DNA of 64,000 bases from Pseudoscleropodium purum (lineage: Eukaryota > Streptophyta > Bryopsida > Hypnales > Brachytheciaceae): the NCBI GenBank assembly GCA_963969395.1, contig OZ017801.1:21767611-21831610 (forward strand). The letters are read 5' to 3'. The position numbers and the translations under genes were made by a program. Below the pieces are notes generated by a model, which was not told where the DNA came from, did no database searches, and saw only the letters and a program-made list of their open reading frames with translations. The stretch's first letter is position 1. Every line of letters begins with the position of its first letter. Below are positions 47,018 to 58,300 of this stretch, piece after piece.

Positions 47018-49322
47018 TTAATCAATGTTCATTGGACTGCTTGCACTGCCACTTGGGCCAACCTCGTTGTCATGTGTCCCTACAATGATGGGAAGGTCTT
47101 CGTCCGAGCCTAAACGAAGTCTATGAATTGTAGATCGAGTTGTCCGCATTGGTCCGTCTTCTTCCAATACAGCCCTTAAGATTTGTGATTGTCTGAGGCT
47201 CTCAAGATATTGGTGAGTTTTTGGGCTATGCCGTTCAAGTAAGAAGTCCATCCCTTCATTCCTAAAGGTTTCTCGCCACTCTGACTCCAATAATTGTGCG
47301 AGTTCAGCAAGGTCAGGCATGTCAATGTTGTTCACCATACGAATTCCATCGTTGTTAGTAAAACGAACTCCATCAACACCCCACAACCATTGTCGAGGAT
47401 GAGGTCCAAATTGGAAGTTTTGTCCACCCTCGTTCCAATGCGCATTGAAGCATTGGTAGAAGAAATTCCGTTGTCCTTGGCTGAACTTGTCCTTCATTCG
47501 AATCAAGTGGTGACACACCTCCACAATTTGAGCCGGATCTCTTTCCCAACCCCATTTTGCACCAAGGTGTTGTTTGTCCAACGAATGAATGTTCAATTTC
47601 CAACTCCACATCAAGTCGGTTCCCCACTTCTATGAATGATCAGGGGCATTTTGAGCATTGAATTCCCTATGTGGTGGCATGTAGGGAACTAATCCAAACA
47701 ACTCATACAAGCGCTCACGGAAAGGAGCCTTGCACAATGAACACCGTCGACGAACAATCATCAAGCTAATTAGATAGAATGGATGGTAGACGTGTTCGCA
47801 CGTGCCTAGGTGCATTCCACCTTCAGGGCCAAATGGATTTAGACAAATGGGACATGTAGTACCATCATACACAAAGGTTGAAGGATTTGGCCATAGCAGT
47901 AGTGGATTGCCATTATGGTCGAGGGAAGAGCCAACTTCGTTCTTGAAATCCCAACCATTTTTGGACCAATCGATGACTGTTGTTATACCACCAATGTCTT
48001 TGGTCGCCATTTCATCCATGTTGAAAAGATCATCCACAAGGGCCCACAATGTCAAACCAAAAACCCTCTCTTGATTGTATGCGCCATAATAGTTGTCAAT
48101 TTTTTTGAATTCCAACACCATTTGCCGAGTCTGATCAACAATGAAGACGCATGCCATCTTCCATTGGTAATATTGCTCCATCAATGCTTGCAATTGATTT
48201 TTAAAATCTCAAATTGTTTGCAAGCGTGTCCGTCAATTGGGTGCTTTGGAATACTGGCATTGCTGCAACTGCATTCGTGGGTAATTCTTCAAAGGAAAGT
48301 CAATCATCTTGAGTACCCAGTGGTGCACTGACTTCAACATGTCGCATTGGAATTTCAGAATTGTTTGAAGGCCCTTGCGCTTCCCTTCCTCGATGCTAAC
48401 CATCATTGGCCAATGTGGCTGCCTGAAGAGCTTGCCGAAGTACCTCCATCTCATGTTGTTGTTCACTTATAATATTGTTCTTTTCTTGGAGTTCGTCCCT
48501 CAATTTGTTAACATCTTCATACAAAGAATGCAATTCTGCATTTCTGTCTTCCACTTCAATTCTCAAGCTCTGGATTCGGTTTGCAGCAGCTGTAACATCA
48601 ACAACTCCTATTGTTGGTTCATTAGTAGTCGGCACTTGTTCCTCCACAACATTTTCTGGTAAAACCTCATCATCTATACGCTCAATCCTCCTCTTTTTAG
48701 CACGTTGTTGTGCTCTATGCCTCAAAACAATTGGCACATGAGATCCATCGGAGTCACTATGCGTGGATGAGTCCTTAGTGTCACGTGCGGGTGGTACCCT
48801 AACCTGTGTGGTTCTTTTCCCTAGTCCACTGTCCGAGTACCTTTTTACCCCCATTGGAATGAATCCATTTGCCGGGGTAGGAATTTGGACTTTGTCCCCC
48901 ATTGTCTTCAAAGTTGACCAATCCATTCTCTTGTTCAACTTCAACTCTGCATAGACCCCTCGTGCAATGAAGAGATGCACTTCATTGCGTTTGACGTCGG
49001 GGACATCATACAACACCTGGTACATTTCAATGCATCGGTTTGTGAACTCCTCGTCAAGGCAATGTTTTAAATTTGCCTTGTGGAAGTGTCGGTGATGGTT
49101 GTGGCGCTCTTCCGGGAAGACCTTGTCAATGTGGCACCACTCGATGTAGTTGGCGCAGTCTTCATAAGTCCATGGGTCAAGGACGTCCTCCCACCCCTTG
49201 AATGCAAATTTTGTGGGGTTATATAGAACATGTAGGCGCTTGCAATGTTTGTTTCTTGGTCGTAGTCGGGTTTTGTCTCGTTCTTCCTTGGTCCTTCTTG
49301 TCGGTGTCGTCGGTGTCGCCAT
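47018..49322 (-). pseudogene. Coiled-coil / RING-like gene, broken cargo of the hAT element
   Basis: From ATG 49322 the frame encodes a basic N-terminus (TRRTKEERDKTR), a domain of about 150 residues I do not recognise (WEDVLDPWTYEDC ... MDWSTLK), a basic nuclear-signal-like RAQQRAKKRR and a C-terminal heptad-type coiled coil. It stops at 48396. Coding character continues across stops and a frameshift to a second segment (48193-47630) with CPICLNPF ... CEHVYH ... CSLC, a RING-type zinc finger whose sixth ligand (usually Cys) is Tyr. After an in-frame TAG (47630-47632) the same frame runs on for 198 codons (47614-47018) with tryptophan-rich blocks. RING proteins are usually E3 ubiquitin ligases, but the missing ligand and the stops argue against function. 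It is divergent from the kinase-like gene, with a shared GC-rich promoter region. Confidence 0.65.
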
Positions 49323-49927
49323 TTTCGCGAAAAACCCGCAAAAACCTCCCATGTAGCAATCAAGAGGACCCCGCACAACGCTCACAACCAACTCAATGAA
49401 GAGGTGGAAGGCTGAGAGTATGCAGGGCGGGGACGAATGGGGAGGGGATGGCCTTATATAGTGGCCGGTGGAGGACGCCAGGGCGTGGATGCCATCGATG
49501 CTGGGGCGCGGACGCCTTTTGGTCGGGGCGCGGACTCCATCGTGGTTGGGGCGCGGACCTCTAGGCGGGGACGCGAACGAGCCGGGTGGGAACGCCATGA
49601 GGACGGGCGAGGACGTGAAAAGACGGGGCGGGAACGCCATGATGGTAGGGCAGGGACGCGAAGTGACGGGGAGGGGCAGGGACTATATAAAGTGAGTCCC
49701 CGCCCTCATTCTCTTGCCAAGTCCGCGCCCTATGCCTCACACGCTAGTTCGTCCCCACGGCCTATGTGAGTGAGTTTGGTGGGTGGTGGGCTTGGCCCAA
49801 ATATATGGGGTGGACTTTTTGAAATTTTTTAAAACTTTCGTGCTATAGGATTGATACGGAGGCCCATCAACCAATTTTTCCAACCATTATGACAGGGGAA
49901 GGGAGTGGAACGGCATAGAAACGTCCT
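49323..49927. promoter_or_regulatory. Divergent promoter region built on a GGCGCGGAC array
   Basis: A GC-rich array (about 49430-49720) of 'gggcgcggac', 'ggcggggacgcgaacg' and 'gggcgaggacg' words separates two outward-facing TATA boxes: TATATAAGG on the minus strand at 49452-49460 and TATATAAAG on the plus strand at 49684-49692. The first is 130 bp from the RING-like ATG (49322), the second 236 bp from the kinase-like ATG (49928). In-frame upstream codons to 49640 of the minus-strand gene are array translation and are excluded from it. Confidence 0.65.
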
Positions 49928-51469
49928 ATGTTTGCAGATTTGGATGATGTCGGTGAGATGGTAATTCCATCTATGAACACGTTGATGGTCTCAGGTTCAT
50001 TGAATCCTTCTTCATCAAGCCAGAAGAAGCGCAAGAAAGTACAAAATCCCCATATGCCTCCACATGAATTTCTAGTGGAAGGGAGAGCAATAGCTGTGGT
50101 GTTCTACACTCGGCGAAGTACATCTATGTTGTCGAGGGAGTACGTGGCGTTAAACGAAGAAGGGTACCACAAATTGACATGGGACGTGCGAAGGGAGCTG
50201 GAGTCAAAGTTTGAAGCATCTGAGAAATTCAACAATTTCTTAGATTATTGGTTGCACCAAGAGTGGTTGGATAAACAAGTGGTTGCCTTCACAATCAATA
50301 TAGTGTCAAATTGGTGTTAGCACATGGGTAAGAAAGAGGATGGCAACGATTGGGACATGCAAAACAAAGAGGTGGTTTCAAAATTGAGCCTCATTCAAAA
50401 GTTTGCTCAACAATATTCTTCTTCACGCAAGAAAAAGCAAGCACAGTGGAGAGTGACAATTGAAGACTCGATAACAGTTCATTGTGTGAGTAGAACATTC
50501 AAGTGGCTTGAAAGTTCCATGAAAGTCATCCCCATGCTGGAACAAATTGCAATTGGATCATATGGGACCGTGAGGAAGGTGATGCTTACGAAATTGGAGA
50601 GCATTCCTAGTTGGATACTTTTTGTTGGGAAAAGCTTGAAGACTACAAATGAAAAGGAGAAGTGCCAAGCAATCATCAATGAGGCAGGAGGGTGTCCAGT
50701 GAAGCATCCTGGCATCATTCAAATTGTATACCTCCACCCCAAAACGATGGAAGGCTACACACTATGGTGGAATGGAGGATCTCTAATTTCTTTCTTGTCC
50801 AAATACAATTCGAAAGTGAGCGAATTAGTGGATGTGGATGAGATTGAGCGTCAACAAGGTACGGGGTTGACGAAAGAGGAACTTGCATGGGTTGCAACTT
50901 ATCGCCGAAATCGAGTGACCTTGGCACTCTCATTGCTTGTGATTGTGGGGAAATGCCACGATGTGCAATACATACACAACAACATATCTCCATCAAATGT
51001 TTTGCTCCATTTTGATAATTGGAAAGAAAATAGAGTGTGTATAGGGATATGTGATTGGGGACTTTCTAGTCGAGTTGTAGAGAAGGAGCCATCAAAGTAT
51101 GGCTATCCCAACATGGAGATCCTTGCAAAGGAGAAAAAAATGCGAAGGTTTGTAGCCCCAGAATTGTTTTATGTATACGGAGAACAAGGTTCGGCAAATT
51201 CAATCGAAGCCATGCAAAAAACGCATTTGTACTCCATGGCTGTTGATGCATATGCGGCGGGATGGATAGCTGCTGCAATTTGGAATGAGGAGTGGGACCC
51301 CAAATACTTTACAATGAAGAATCTAGAGCAATATCAAAATCTCATGATCAAATTGGGAAGCCTTGTAAGAGAAGATGTGAATGAAAGGGTGTCAGTGTCA
51401 GATGTTCTAGATACATTGAAGAAGGCCCCCCACTCTTGGACCATACCAGATATTTGTTATGGTACATAG
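49928..51469 (+). pseudogene. Kinase-like gene, copy 2, with one in-frame stop and degenerate catalytic loop
   Basis: One frame from 49928 to 51469 is split by a single TAG at 50318-50320. The first 130 codons match the N-terminal domain of the copy at 14064-15557 (FYTRRSTSMLSREY against FYESETTLSLDNKY). The following 381 codons are kinase-like: glycine loop IGSYGTV (77-83 after Met 50324), lysine in FVGKSLK (K103), WWNGG (148-152), HNNISPSNVLLHF (218-230), DWG (244-246), APE (278-280) and VDAYAAGW (307-314, subdomain IX). The catalytic-loop Asp is Asn here, while copy 1 keeps it. This is either a pseudokinase or decay. The TAG may be a recent nonsense mutation or separate two ORFs. It lies inside the giant hAT element and diverges from the RING-like gene. 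Confidence 0.75.
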
Positions 51470-52639
51470 TTTTTTGTTTTTCTAATTTTTTGGTAGTTTA
51501 GTATATAGTTCAGGTGTAGAAGGTAAATCATCCTCATAGGGGACCATGTGTACCTACTTGGCAATTGCCAAACACCACAAATATATATAAAATTGAAAGT
51601 ACAACATACTCAAAATCCCATTCTCTATGAATGTGCCATTTCATTGTTCTTTCCTCATGGCAATTTTTATGACTTCAATGAATAGACGATATTGTAGTAA
51701 ACAAAAACTATAAATGCAATAGCTTTCAATAAAAATACTTAATCTTTGAACGTCTTGATCCATTGTGAAATGGTCAAACTTCATACCTAAGCACAACATT
51801 GTCATCTAAATTGCATTCAAAAAACAATCTTATATTTTTATCATTTGAAACTGAGAATTGTATATCACTACAAGAAATTTGAATTTTTTTTGTGAAAAAT
51901 TGTAATTGTTATCATTTTTGTAGCAAAAAATAAACATAAATAAGTAAAAATAGAAAAATAGTCCAAATTATTTGAAATTTTATCAAGAGGTATAAGTAGC
52001 TATGGAGATTAGTGTGGAAATTTTTTGATTGGTTATTTTATTTTTTACAACCAAAACAAGCACAACAAAGACCTTGAAGTCAAATTCAACTATCAAACCA
52101 AATTTATCCTTTTGTTTAATTGACATATAAAATTTTGATATTTTTTTCTAGTGAAAAAATGAATTTTCTATTCATGCTGATTTTTCCAATTATTTTGATG
52201 TAAAAATCAAATTATAGTGATTTTTTAAAGCTAAACGTGAAAATAAAATGATATCAATTATAATTCATATTAGAATAGTCTGTATTTTTTTTCATAAATG
52301 AGGGATAGAATGGGAATTCTAATTTTATAGTTCAAATTTAAAATCCGTTTTAAAAAGAAAATACAAATGAAAAATACACAATACTGAGTTATTTGGATTT
52401 TAACACATTGAACTTTTTATTGCAATAACTTTTCCTATTTTTGACATTTTTCAAAATTTCAAAATGGAATAGAAAGAAAACTTGGCAAGCTTCATTTTTT
52501 TAGTTTACTTCAAATTCCAAACATACTTATTTTGAAAGTTACAATTGGGGTTGACCAAGGCGCATCCACTTTTGGACGCTTGGACCTTTAAGGGTTAAGC
52601 ATCTTTTTCCCACTATGCATATGTCTTTTTTCATTCCAA
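51470..52639. other. AT-rich spacer before the right end of the hAT element
   Basis: CACTACAAGAAATTTG at about 51867 looks like a CACTA-type MITE start without a visible partner. A degraded TTAA-family terminus (CTTTAAGGGTTAA) lies at 52586-52598. No gene is seen. Confidence 0.45.
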
Positions 52640-52844
52640 AAAAGAATCTCATCCGCGCCCTGACGATCTCGTCCGCACTGAGCATGTTCCTTAATCCACA
52701 TGGCATCCACGTGGCCTATTTTTCCGTTATCAGAAAGTCAACTATGTGTTGACTATATCGGACAGGCGGGACCTCTAACGGATGGGCGAATCAGATGGAC
52801 AGGCGAACCGGATGTCCACCCACTATGACAACCATGCATAGTAC

Positions 52845-53600
52845 TCATGATTTTTCCAACAATACTATAAAATTAGAAAAAAAGTTGAAAAATATGTTTA
52901 ATGTATAAGCCTTTAAGGAGAAGGTATCCTAGGAAGGAAAAGCATGGAAATGTTATTTAAGTAGGAGAACTAGAAAAGTGCAAAATCTCATGAAAATAGG
53001 TACTTTGACATTTTAATTTGTAATAAATAGGAATTTTTTTTAATGAAACTAAAAATTGGAAATTTGAGAGGACTTCATAATGAATAGATTTCACTAAATA
53101 AATGATCTTGAAACCATATTCAATGTTTAGAATTCCGTGTGCAAGGGAGTCATGTTTGTATGAATGTAGAAGACATAAAATAATATTTTTTAAAGTTTTT
53201 TTTGGTGGGCACATGCTTTTTTAGTGTGAAAATAGATCTCACAAATTATAGCTCTAGATCATTAATTTTGGGTAGTCTCCAGTACTAAAAATCCCTAAAT
53301 CAAAAAGTGTGACAAATTAGCTAAATTGAAATTTAAACATAAAATGATTTTTGAAAATTTCTGAAAAATAAAGTCCCTGATTATTGTCTAAATGCTAATC
53401 TTCACAAAAAAAATTCAAATACATTGGCTTCAATTTGCAAAAAGTATGACCAATTACAACTTAGAAAGTGCAAGTGTGACACAAAATAGTATTAGTGTTT
53501 CTTGCATTCACCTTGATACATGTTTTTTTGGTCCCTTGTATATGAAAGAAAATTCTACAAATTTTGTGCTTATTTGTTGCATATTCCTTTTCCAACTACA
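52845..53600 (+). repeat. Host repeat, uninterrupted copy
   Basis: It aligns with 29293-29422 joined to 30859-31450. It abuts the right target duplication of the giant hAT element. The paralogous empty site reads 'ccataatactcatg' at about 29294, against 'catagtactcatg' here. It provides the empty-site control for the insertion at 29423-30849. Confidence 0.7.
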
Positions 53601-54529
53601 TTTTTAATTGAATTTGGTAATTGTTGTACATACTTATATTTTAATTGTCTTCTTAAATAACAAGTAAAATTCATAAAATGGTCATAAATTAGTTTTTCAT
53701 TTCAAAATGCACATTTCCAAATTTCACATGTGAAAATATATATGAATGACAAAATAATAGTAGAAGACATGCCTAAGAATATATAGTCCCAAATGATTGG
53801 ACATTGTAATTTATGAGTAGTTGAATGCAATTCATGACATGTCTTTAAAGGAGGATGTGCACCATACATACATAATTCATTGTTAACCAATGACAAAAAG
53901 AATATTTCATACATATGCATGTGTGTTCAACAAATGATTGCTCTAAAGGTGTTTGTGAGTGTTTTTAACTCTATCCCTAGAGTAAAAACTTGCACACAGG
54001 TCCTAGCGGCAATGTTAGTAACTTTTGATGGGGTTTTGTAAACTTAGTGTTCTTTGGCCTTTCAAGCAATGGACACTTTTTTTTCATGTGTTTCCTAATC
54101 TAATTTGGATACTTCCAAACTCACTAATTATAAAAGTTAAAACTTGGTGGTTAAATCAAACTATAAAGGAAAAAACTAAATCTAATCTAATTTTTATAGA
54201 ATATAAACTTACTAAGTCATTCTAACTAATGGGTTGGAGGTTGGAAATATAGTCTAAACTAACTAACAAATCAATTAAAATAAAGCAAAACTAACTAGCT
54301 AATGTTTTTGGGTTGTTTTAGGGATATTTTTTCTATCTAACCTAATGAATAGATTCTAATCTAAGGTTCCTAGCAAATTCTAAGACAAAGGTTTTGAAAA
54401 GAGAGGGATATCAAGAGAGAGTTCAAAGAAGAAAATGAAGGAATTTAGTGGTATTTGAGATTAGATAGTTTCTAACAAGTCAAAATTTGTTAGGTACTAC
54501 TTTTCTCAAGGTTTAGAGAATAAAGTCAA
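53601..54529. other. Non-coding stretch
   Basis: AT-rich. ORFs at 53702-53920 and 54025-54225 are unrecognised. 'tctatccctagagtaaaaacttg' at about 53970 resembles the start of some plant LTRs, but no matching end was found. Confidence 0.4.
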
Positions 54530-54960
54530 AGCTTTGCTGTGCGAGGGCAACCTTAGGCTAACTTCGACAAAGATCTTGACTTAAAATATTTCTTTTAGAA
54601 CAATGGCTTTGCCGTTTTGTTTCACCGTAATTCTTAAAGATTCAAGGCCAAAGCTTTGCTGTGCGGGAACGACCTCAGGCTAATTCGGTTAAGAGTTGGT
54701 TTGGGTTTTTAATTTCTGAAGGAGGTATGCATGAAAGCATTTAAATTGAACTTTAGAATTAAAATCAAACCAGTTTTTAATATCTAAGTGTTTAATACCT
54801 ATAGGAGGTACACATGACAACATTTAAACCAAACTTTAGGATTAAAATCAAACCAATTCTAGTATTCAAGTTTTCACTTCTCAAAAGAAATACGTATGAC
54901 AACGTTTAAACCAAAATTTTAGAATTGAAATCAAACCAACTCCATTGTACAATGCGAATT
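54530..54960 (+). repeat. Short tandem repeats (about 122 bp x2, about 85 bp x3)
   Basis: 'aaagctttgctgtgcg' occurs near 54528 and 54650. A unit with 'acatgacaacatttaaacc' and 'aaaatcaaacca' recurs three times between 54720 and 54960. A later pair (55255, 55300) shares 'ttcgacaacgtgtcgg'-type words. This may be part of an LTR. A TATATAC-type box lies near 55392. Confidence 0.5.
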
Positions 54961-57869
54961 GATCAAAAGTTTTAATTAAAAACCTTTTGGCAAAGACTAG
55001 CCTCGCCGCCTTAAGAGTTTTCAATCAAAGTACCTATTTCAATGCCACAACTAATGAATTTAGAAATCCAACTCTTAATACTCTAAAAAAACCCAATCAA
55101 ACAAACTTAACAACTTCAGCAACTTGTTAGCAAGGATTGTTAATTTTTAATAGAACCCAAAGTCCTTAAAAACTTCCTCCACTAATACAAGAACAAGAAT
55201 TGAGTAGAAATATGGTCACCCCAACAATAGTGGTGTACCAAGAATAAATTTGTGTTCGACAACGTGTCGGTACACAAGAGCAAGTTTGTCCGACAGAATG
55301 TCAGTATAAGAAAACATGTGCTAAAAGCCTTGGCACCAAAGAAAATGAATTGCAAGAATGGATTGCAAGAAACAAGGAGGGAGGGCCCTTATATACTTGT
55401 AAGAAAGGGCCCACCTCCTCGCTTACCATGAGATATTTTGTTTTTTCCTATCTAAGTAGCTCCCTAACTAACCTAAACTACCCTAAGATATTTGTCCCAT
55501 TGAGCTTTCTTTAGTCAACGAGAAGGTTCTCAAGCAAGTTCCTTAAAAGTCTCAATTAGCCTTAGGAATATTGCCTAAATAAAATCCGTTGACTTTTGAA
55601 AGATTTTGGGAATCAAATCCTAACTTACTCTAGATATTTTGTGTTTAATCTAAGATCAACTCTTAAATAAATCTTAAAAAGTCAAAATTGACTTCTTAAG
55701 GCAAAATTTGAAGATCTAATCAAGTCAAACCTTTGCTTCTTCTCCAAGCCATCTAGGAATCTACCTTAACTTACCACAATTTACACTAAAAAAGTCAAGC
55801 TATGAGTTGACCCATGCTATCTTTTAGGGAACAACTCCAAACACAAAATGGATTGTGTCATCGTGTTCAAAAGACCTAAATTAATCACAAGGACCCCCTT
55901 TTCCCTTTTGCTAAGCCATTCTTCACTGGAAAAACCACTTATGGTAATTCCAAAGAAAAGTGAAAACTCTAACTTTTGGAATTCGTGGTTTTTGAAGAAT
56001 CTTAGTAGCTGGGGTTATTTAAAAAGTTGAAGAAAGTAAGGAAGGACCCCTTGTTCGTGCAAATCAAATATCGTGAGCTCCTGGTTCATTGGTCAACTCG
56101 CCACCATGTTGTAAATTCTTGTAAAATTCAATGTCGTTGCCGATTCTAGTATTTTTGCCTATCAAAAAGTCTTCAAACTTCATAGGGCGCTTATTCAACA
56201 TACAAAATACTAATCTAATGTTTAGTGGGATTTTATCGCACTTTAGATAATTTCTATGAATTTACTAGCAACTTCAAATGCGGTTGACTTCCCATGGAGT
56301 CATCATGGAAGCTTGCAAAATCCTGAAACTTTTCGGGGCAACCTTTAGAAAATTTTCAAAACCTTAAAGCAAAACCAAACTTTCAATTGCACTGTTCATG
56401 GAGTTGCTAAAATTAGTAATTCTTTAATAATTCCTACCTAAGGGGGGGAAATTATTCCGGTACCGAGGTTTGTTGTGGATGACTAACTTCTTTGTTGACC
56501 TCTTGGCATGCTTTTATTTTAAAAGCACCTCTCTATAAGCTCCAATCTTCGCTTTCACCATCTACTCTTGATTTTGGGTGATATTTAGCAATATTGTAAG
56601 ACCAACACAAAGAATCCAAATTCTCTACAAATTGCATTCTCCAGACCTTAGACTCTTTAGACCTAAAATTAGACTACTATGCTTAGCTAGATTGTCACAT
56701 TAGCACCTTAATGGTCATGAACAAGACAATAGGTTTGACTAACTCTTATATCCTTATTTTTCACTATAACATACTATTTTAGCCTTGCAATCTTTCTATT
56801 GATACTTAGAAATGTAGAAACATATTGAAAAGCATATTTCTAGTTTCTAAATAGACTTCTAACTCCATTGGTAGGGATTGCTATCAATTTCACTCAAACA
56901 CTATAATTTATGCATATTTGCATAAATATTCGCTAAATGTTGCAAAACATTTGCGAAAAATATATCCAAAGTTCTAAGTGCCAACTTGAGGGCTCACATA
57001 TGGTGGCCATGTGCGGTACAATTGGAAATCGTGCGAATCCTAGTTTCTTGCTAAGTTTAATCTTGGGCATACGATCAATCTTCTCTAATGTAAATGATTA
57101 TCCAAAGCTAACCAAGTTGCTACCAACATGTGAATGTATGTAACCCATAATTGGTACCCAAAACCTAGAAAACGCACCTTTATAAGGTTCTAGATTTGAG
57201 AAAAAATGCACCAAATATGTGTTTGTCGGGTATGATAAATCTTGTGGAAGATTCACCCAAATCTATCAATGTTAGTTTTCAACCAACTTAGGTGTAATGG
57301 CAATCCATCATGATTCCAAATCTTTGAATATTGTCAATTTATATTTCCACATGAGGGGAAAATTATTTGATACATCAAAATTTTTAGTATTTCCACTTGA
57401 GAGGGAAATCATTTTGGATACATAGTGGCACCAAAGTGAGTAGAGAAATATCCAAAAATTTGAGTAGATCATACCTATCATGAATATGGACACCAAAATA
57501 GTAGATACTATCTTAGTTGGTGTACATCGTGCAATATGTATCATTGTAAAGGTTCTAAAAAAAAACCTTAGATACATGGTCATGGAGTTTAAGAAAATCT
57601 AAAGTCCCATTTTCCCAAGGACTTTGATGTTAATCTAGAAGATTACATCAGACTCTATGACTCTAAGAATGGTTCATTAATTTATCTTTTATAATTTTTT
57701 TTTTATATCCGCTCCAATCAAAGTTGATTTGGAAAGAGAGGAGAAGAAATTAAAACAAAAAACAAAAATCAAAATAAAGCAAAAGAAAGACAAGTGGTCT
57801 AATTATCAATAGTCAGGAGCTCACTTGAAAAATACCTCTAGTCTGTGATAGCAATGATTTCTTGCCACT
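54961..57869. other. Non-coding stretch
   Basis: AT-rich. A purine run 'aagggggggaaa' lies at about 56439, superficially like a polypurine tract, but no LTR starts after it. ORFs at 55848-56030, 56937-57143 and 57308-57583 are unrecognised and unsupported. Confidence 0.4.
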
Positions 57870-58300
57870 CTCACTAGCTCACGGACAGTGCCACAACGAC
57901 GGTGTCAGAGTTCGAACCGTCGTCTGCTAAAATCTAACAAAGGGACTTGGTAACAGTAACCACCACTACGTACCGCCAGATTGGAGATGTCCGGTTGGCC
58001 TAATTTATGGTATAAATACCGCTACCCATTATAACTGTGACCACCTTGTACTACCATACTGTATGTATCTGGTTGGTCTGTAGCTCCCTACTGCTAGCTA
58101 TTTGATAGTTTTAGTTTTTAATAATAATAATTTTTTTGAACGGAAAAACACGTCACAATAATTGTTACTACATACCACCAGACTTTATAAGCCCAGTTGG
58201 CCTAATTGTGGTATTGTTACTACTACCCATTATAACAATAACTGTCATGTGATCCACTAGATTTGAGATGTCCAATTGGTCACCAAAACTATGGACTGTA
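57870..58300 (+). repeat. Possible tRNA-derived SINE head plus internal repeats
   Basis: TAGCTCACGG (57875-57884) resembles a tRNA A box and GAGTTCGAACC (57908-57918) a B box. A 7-bp hairpin CGACGGT/ACCGTCG surrounds the B box. Downstream, two related blocks (about 57945-58075 and 58160-58280) share 'gttggcctaat', 'tacccattataac' and 'gagatgtcc'. The A-to-B spacing is shorter than in real tRNAs, so a degenerate SINE is likelier than a tRNA gene. Confidence 0.35.

Larger units (their letters stand above)
36313..52836 (-). mobile_element. Giant hAT-superfamily transposon (16.5 kb) with cargo genes
   Basis: The left end CATGGTTGTCATA (36313-36325) and right end TATGACAACCATG (52824-52836) are perfect inverted repeats. 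Both flanks carry the identical 8 bp CATAGTAC (36305-36312 and 52837-52844), as expected for hAT insertion. The terminal ~115 bp on the left and ~195 bp on the right are the same sequences joined in the 299-bp MITE at 16975-17273. Inside, in order, lie a GGCGCGGAC array, a hAT transposase pseudogene (37537-41093, minus), a second array, a spacer with older elements, a coiled-coil/RING-like pseudogene (47018-49322, minus), a third array with two divergent TATA boxes, and a kinase-like gene (49928-51469, plus). Right of the element the host repeat of 29293-31500 resumes. Autonomous hAT elements are usually a few kilobases, so the size and the cargo are unusual. Internal decay means it is no longer autonomous. 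Confidence 0.87.

Noticed and set aside
56436..56448. Polypurine tract of an LTR retrotransposon
   Set aside because: No TG-initiated repeat follows and no paired LTR or polyprotein is visible.
57870..57925. tRNA gene at the TTCGAA motif
   Set aside because: No acceptor stem or anticodon arm can be drawn and A-to-B spacing is too short. It is kept only as a possible SINE.
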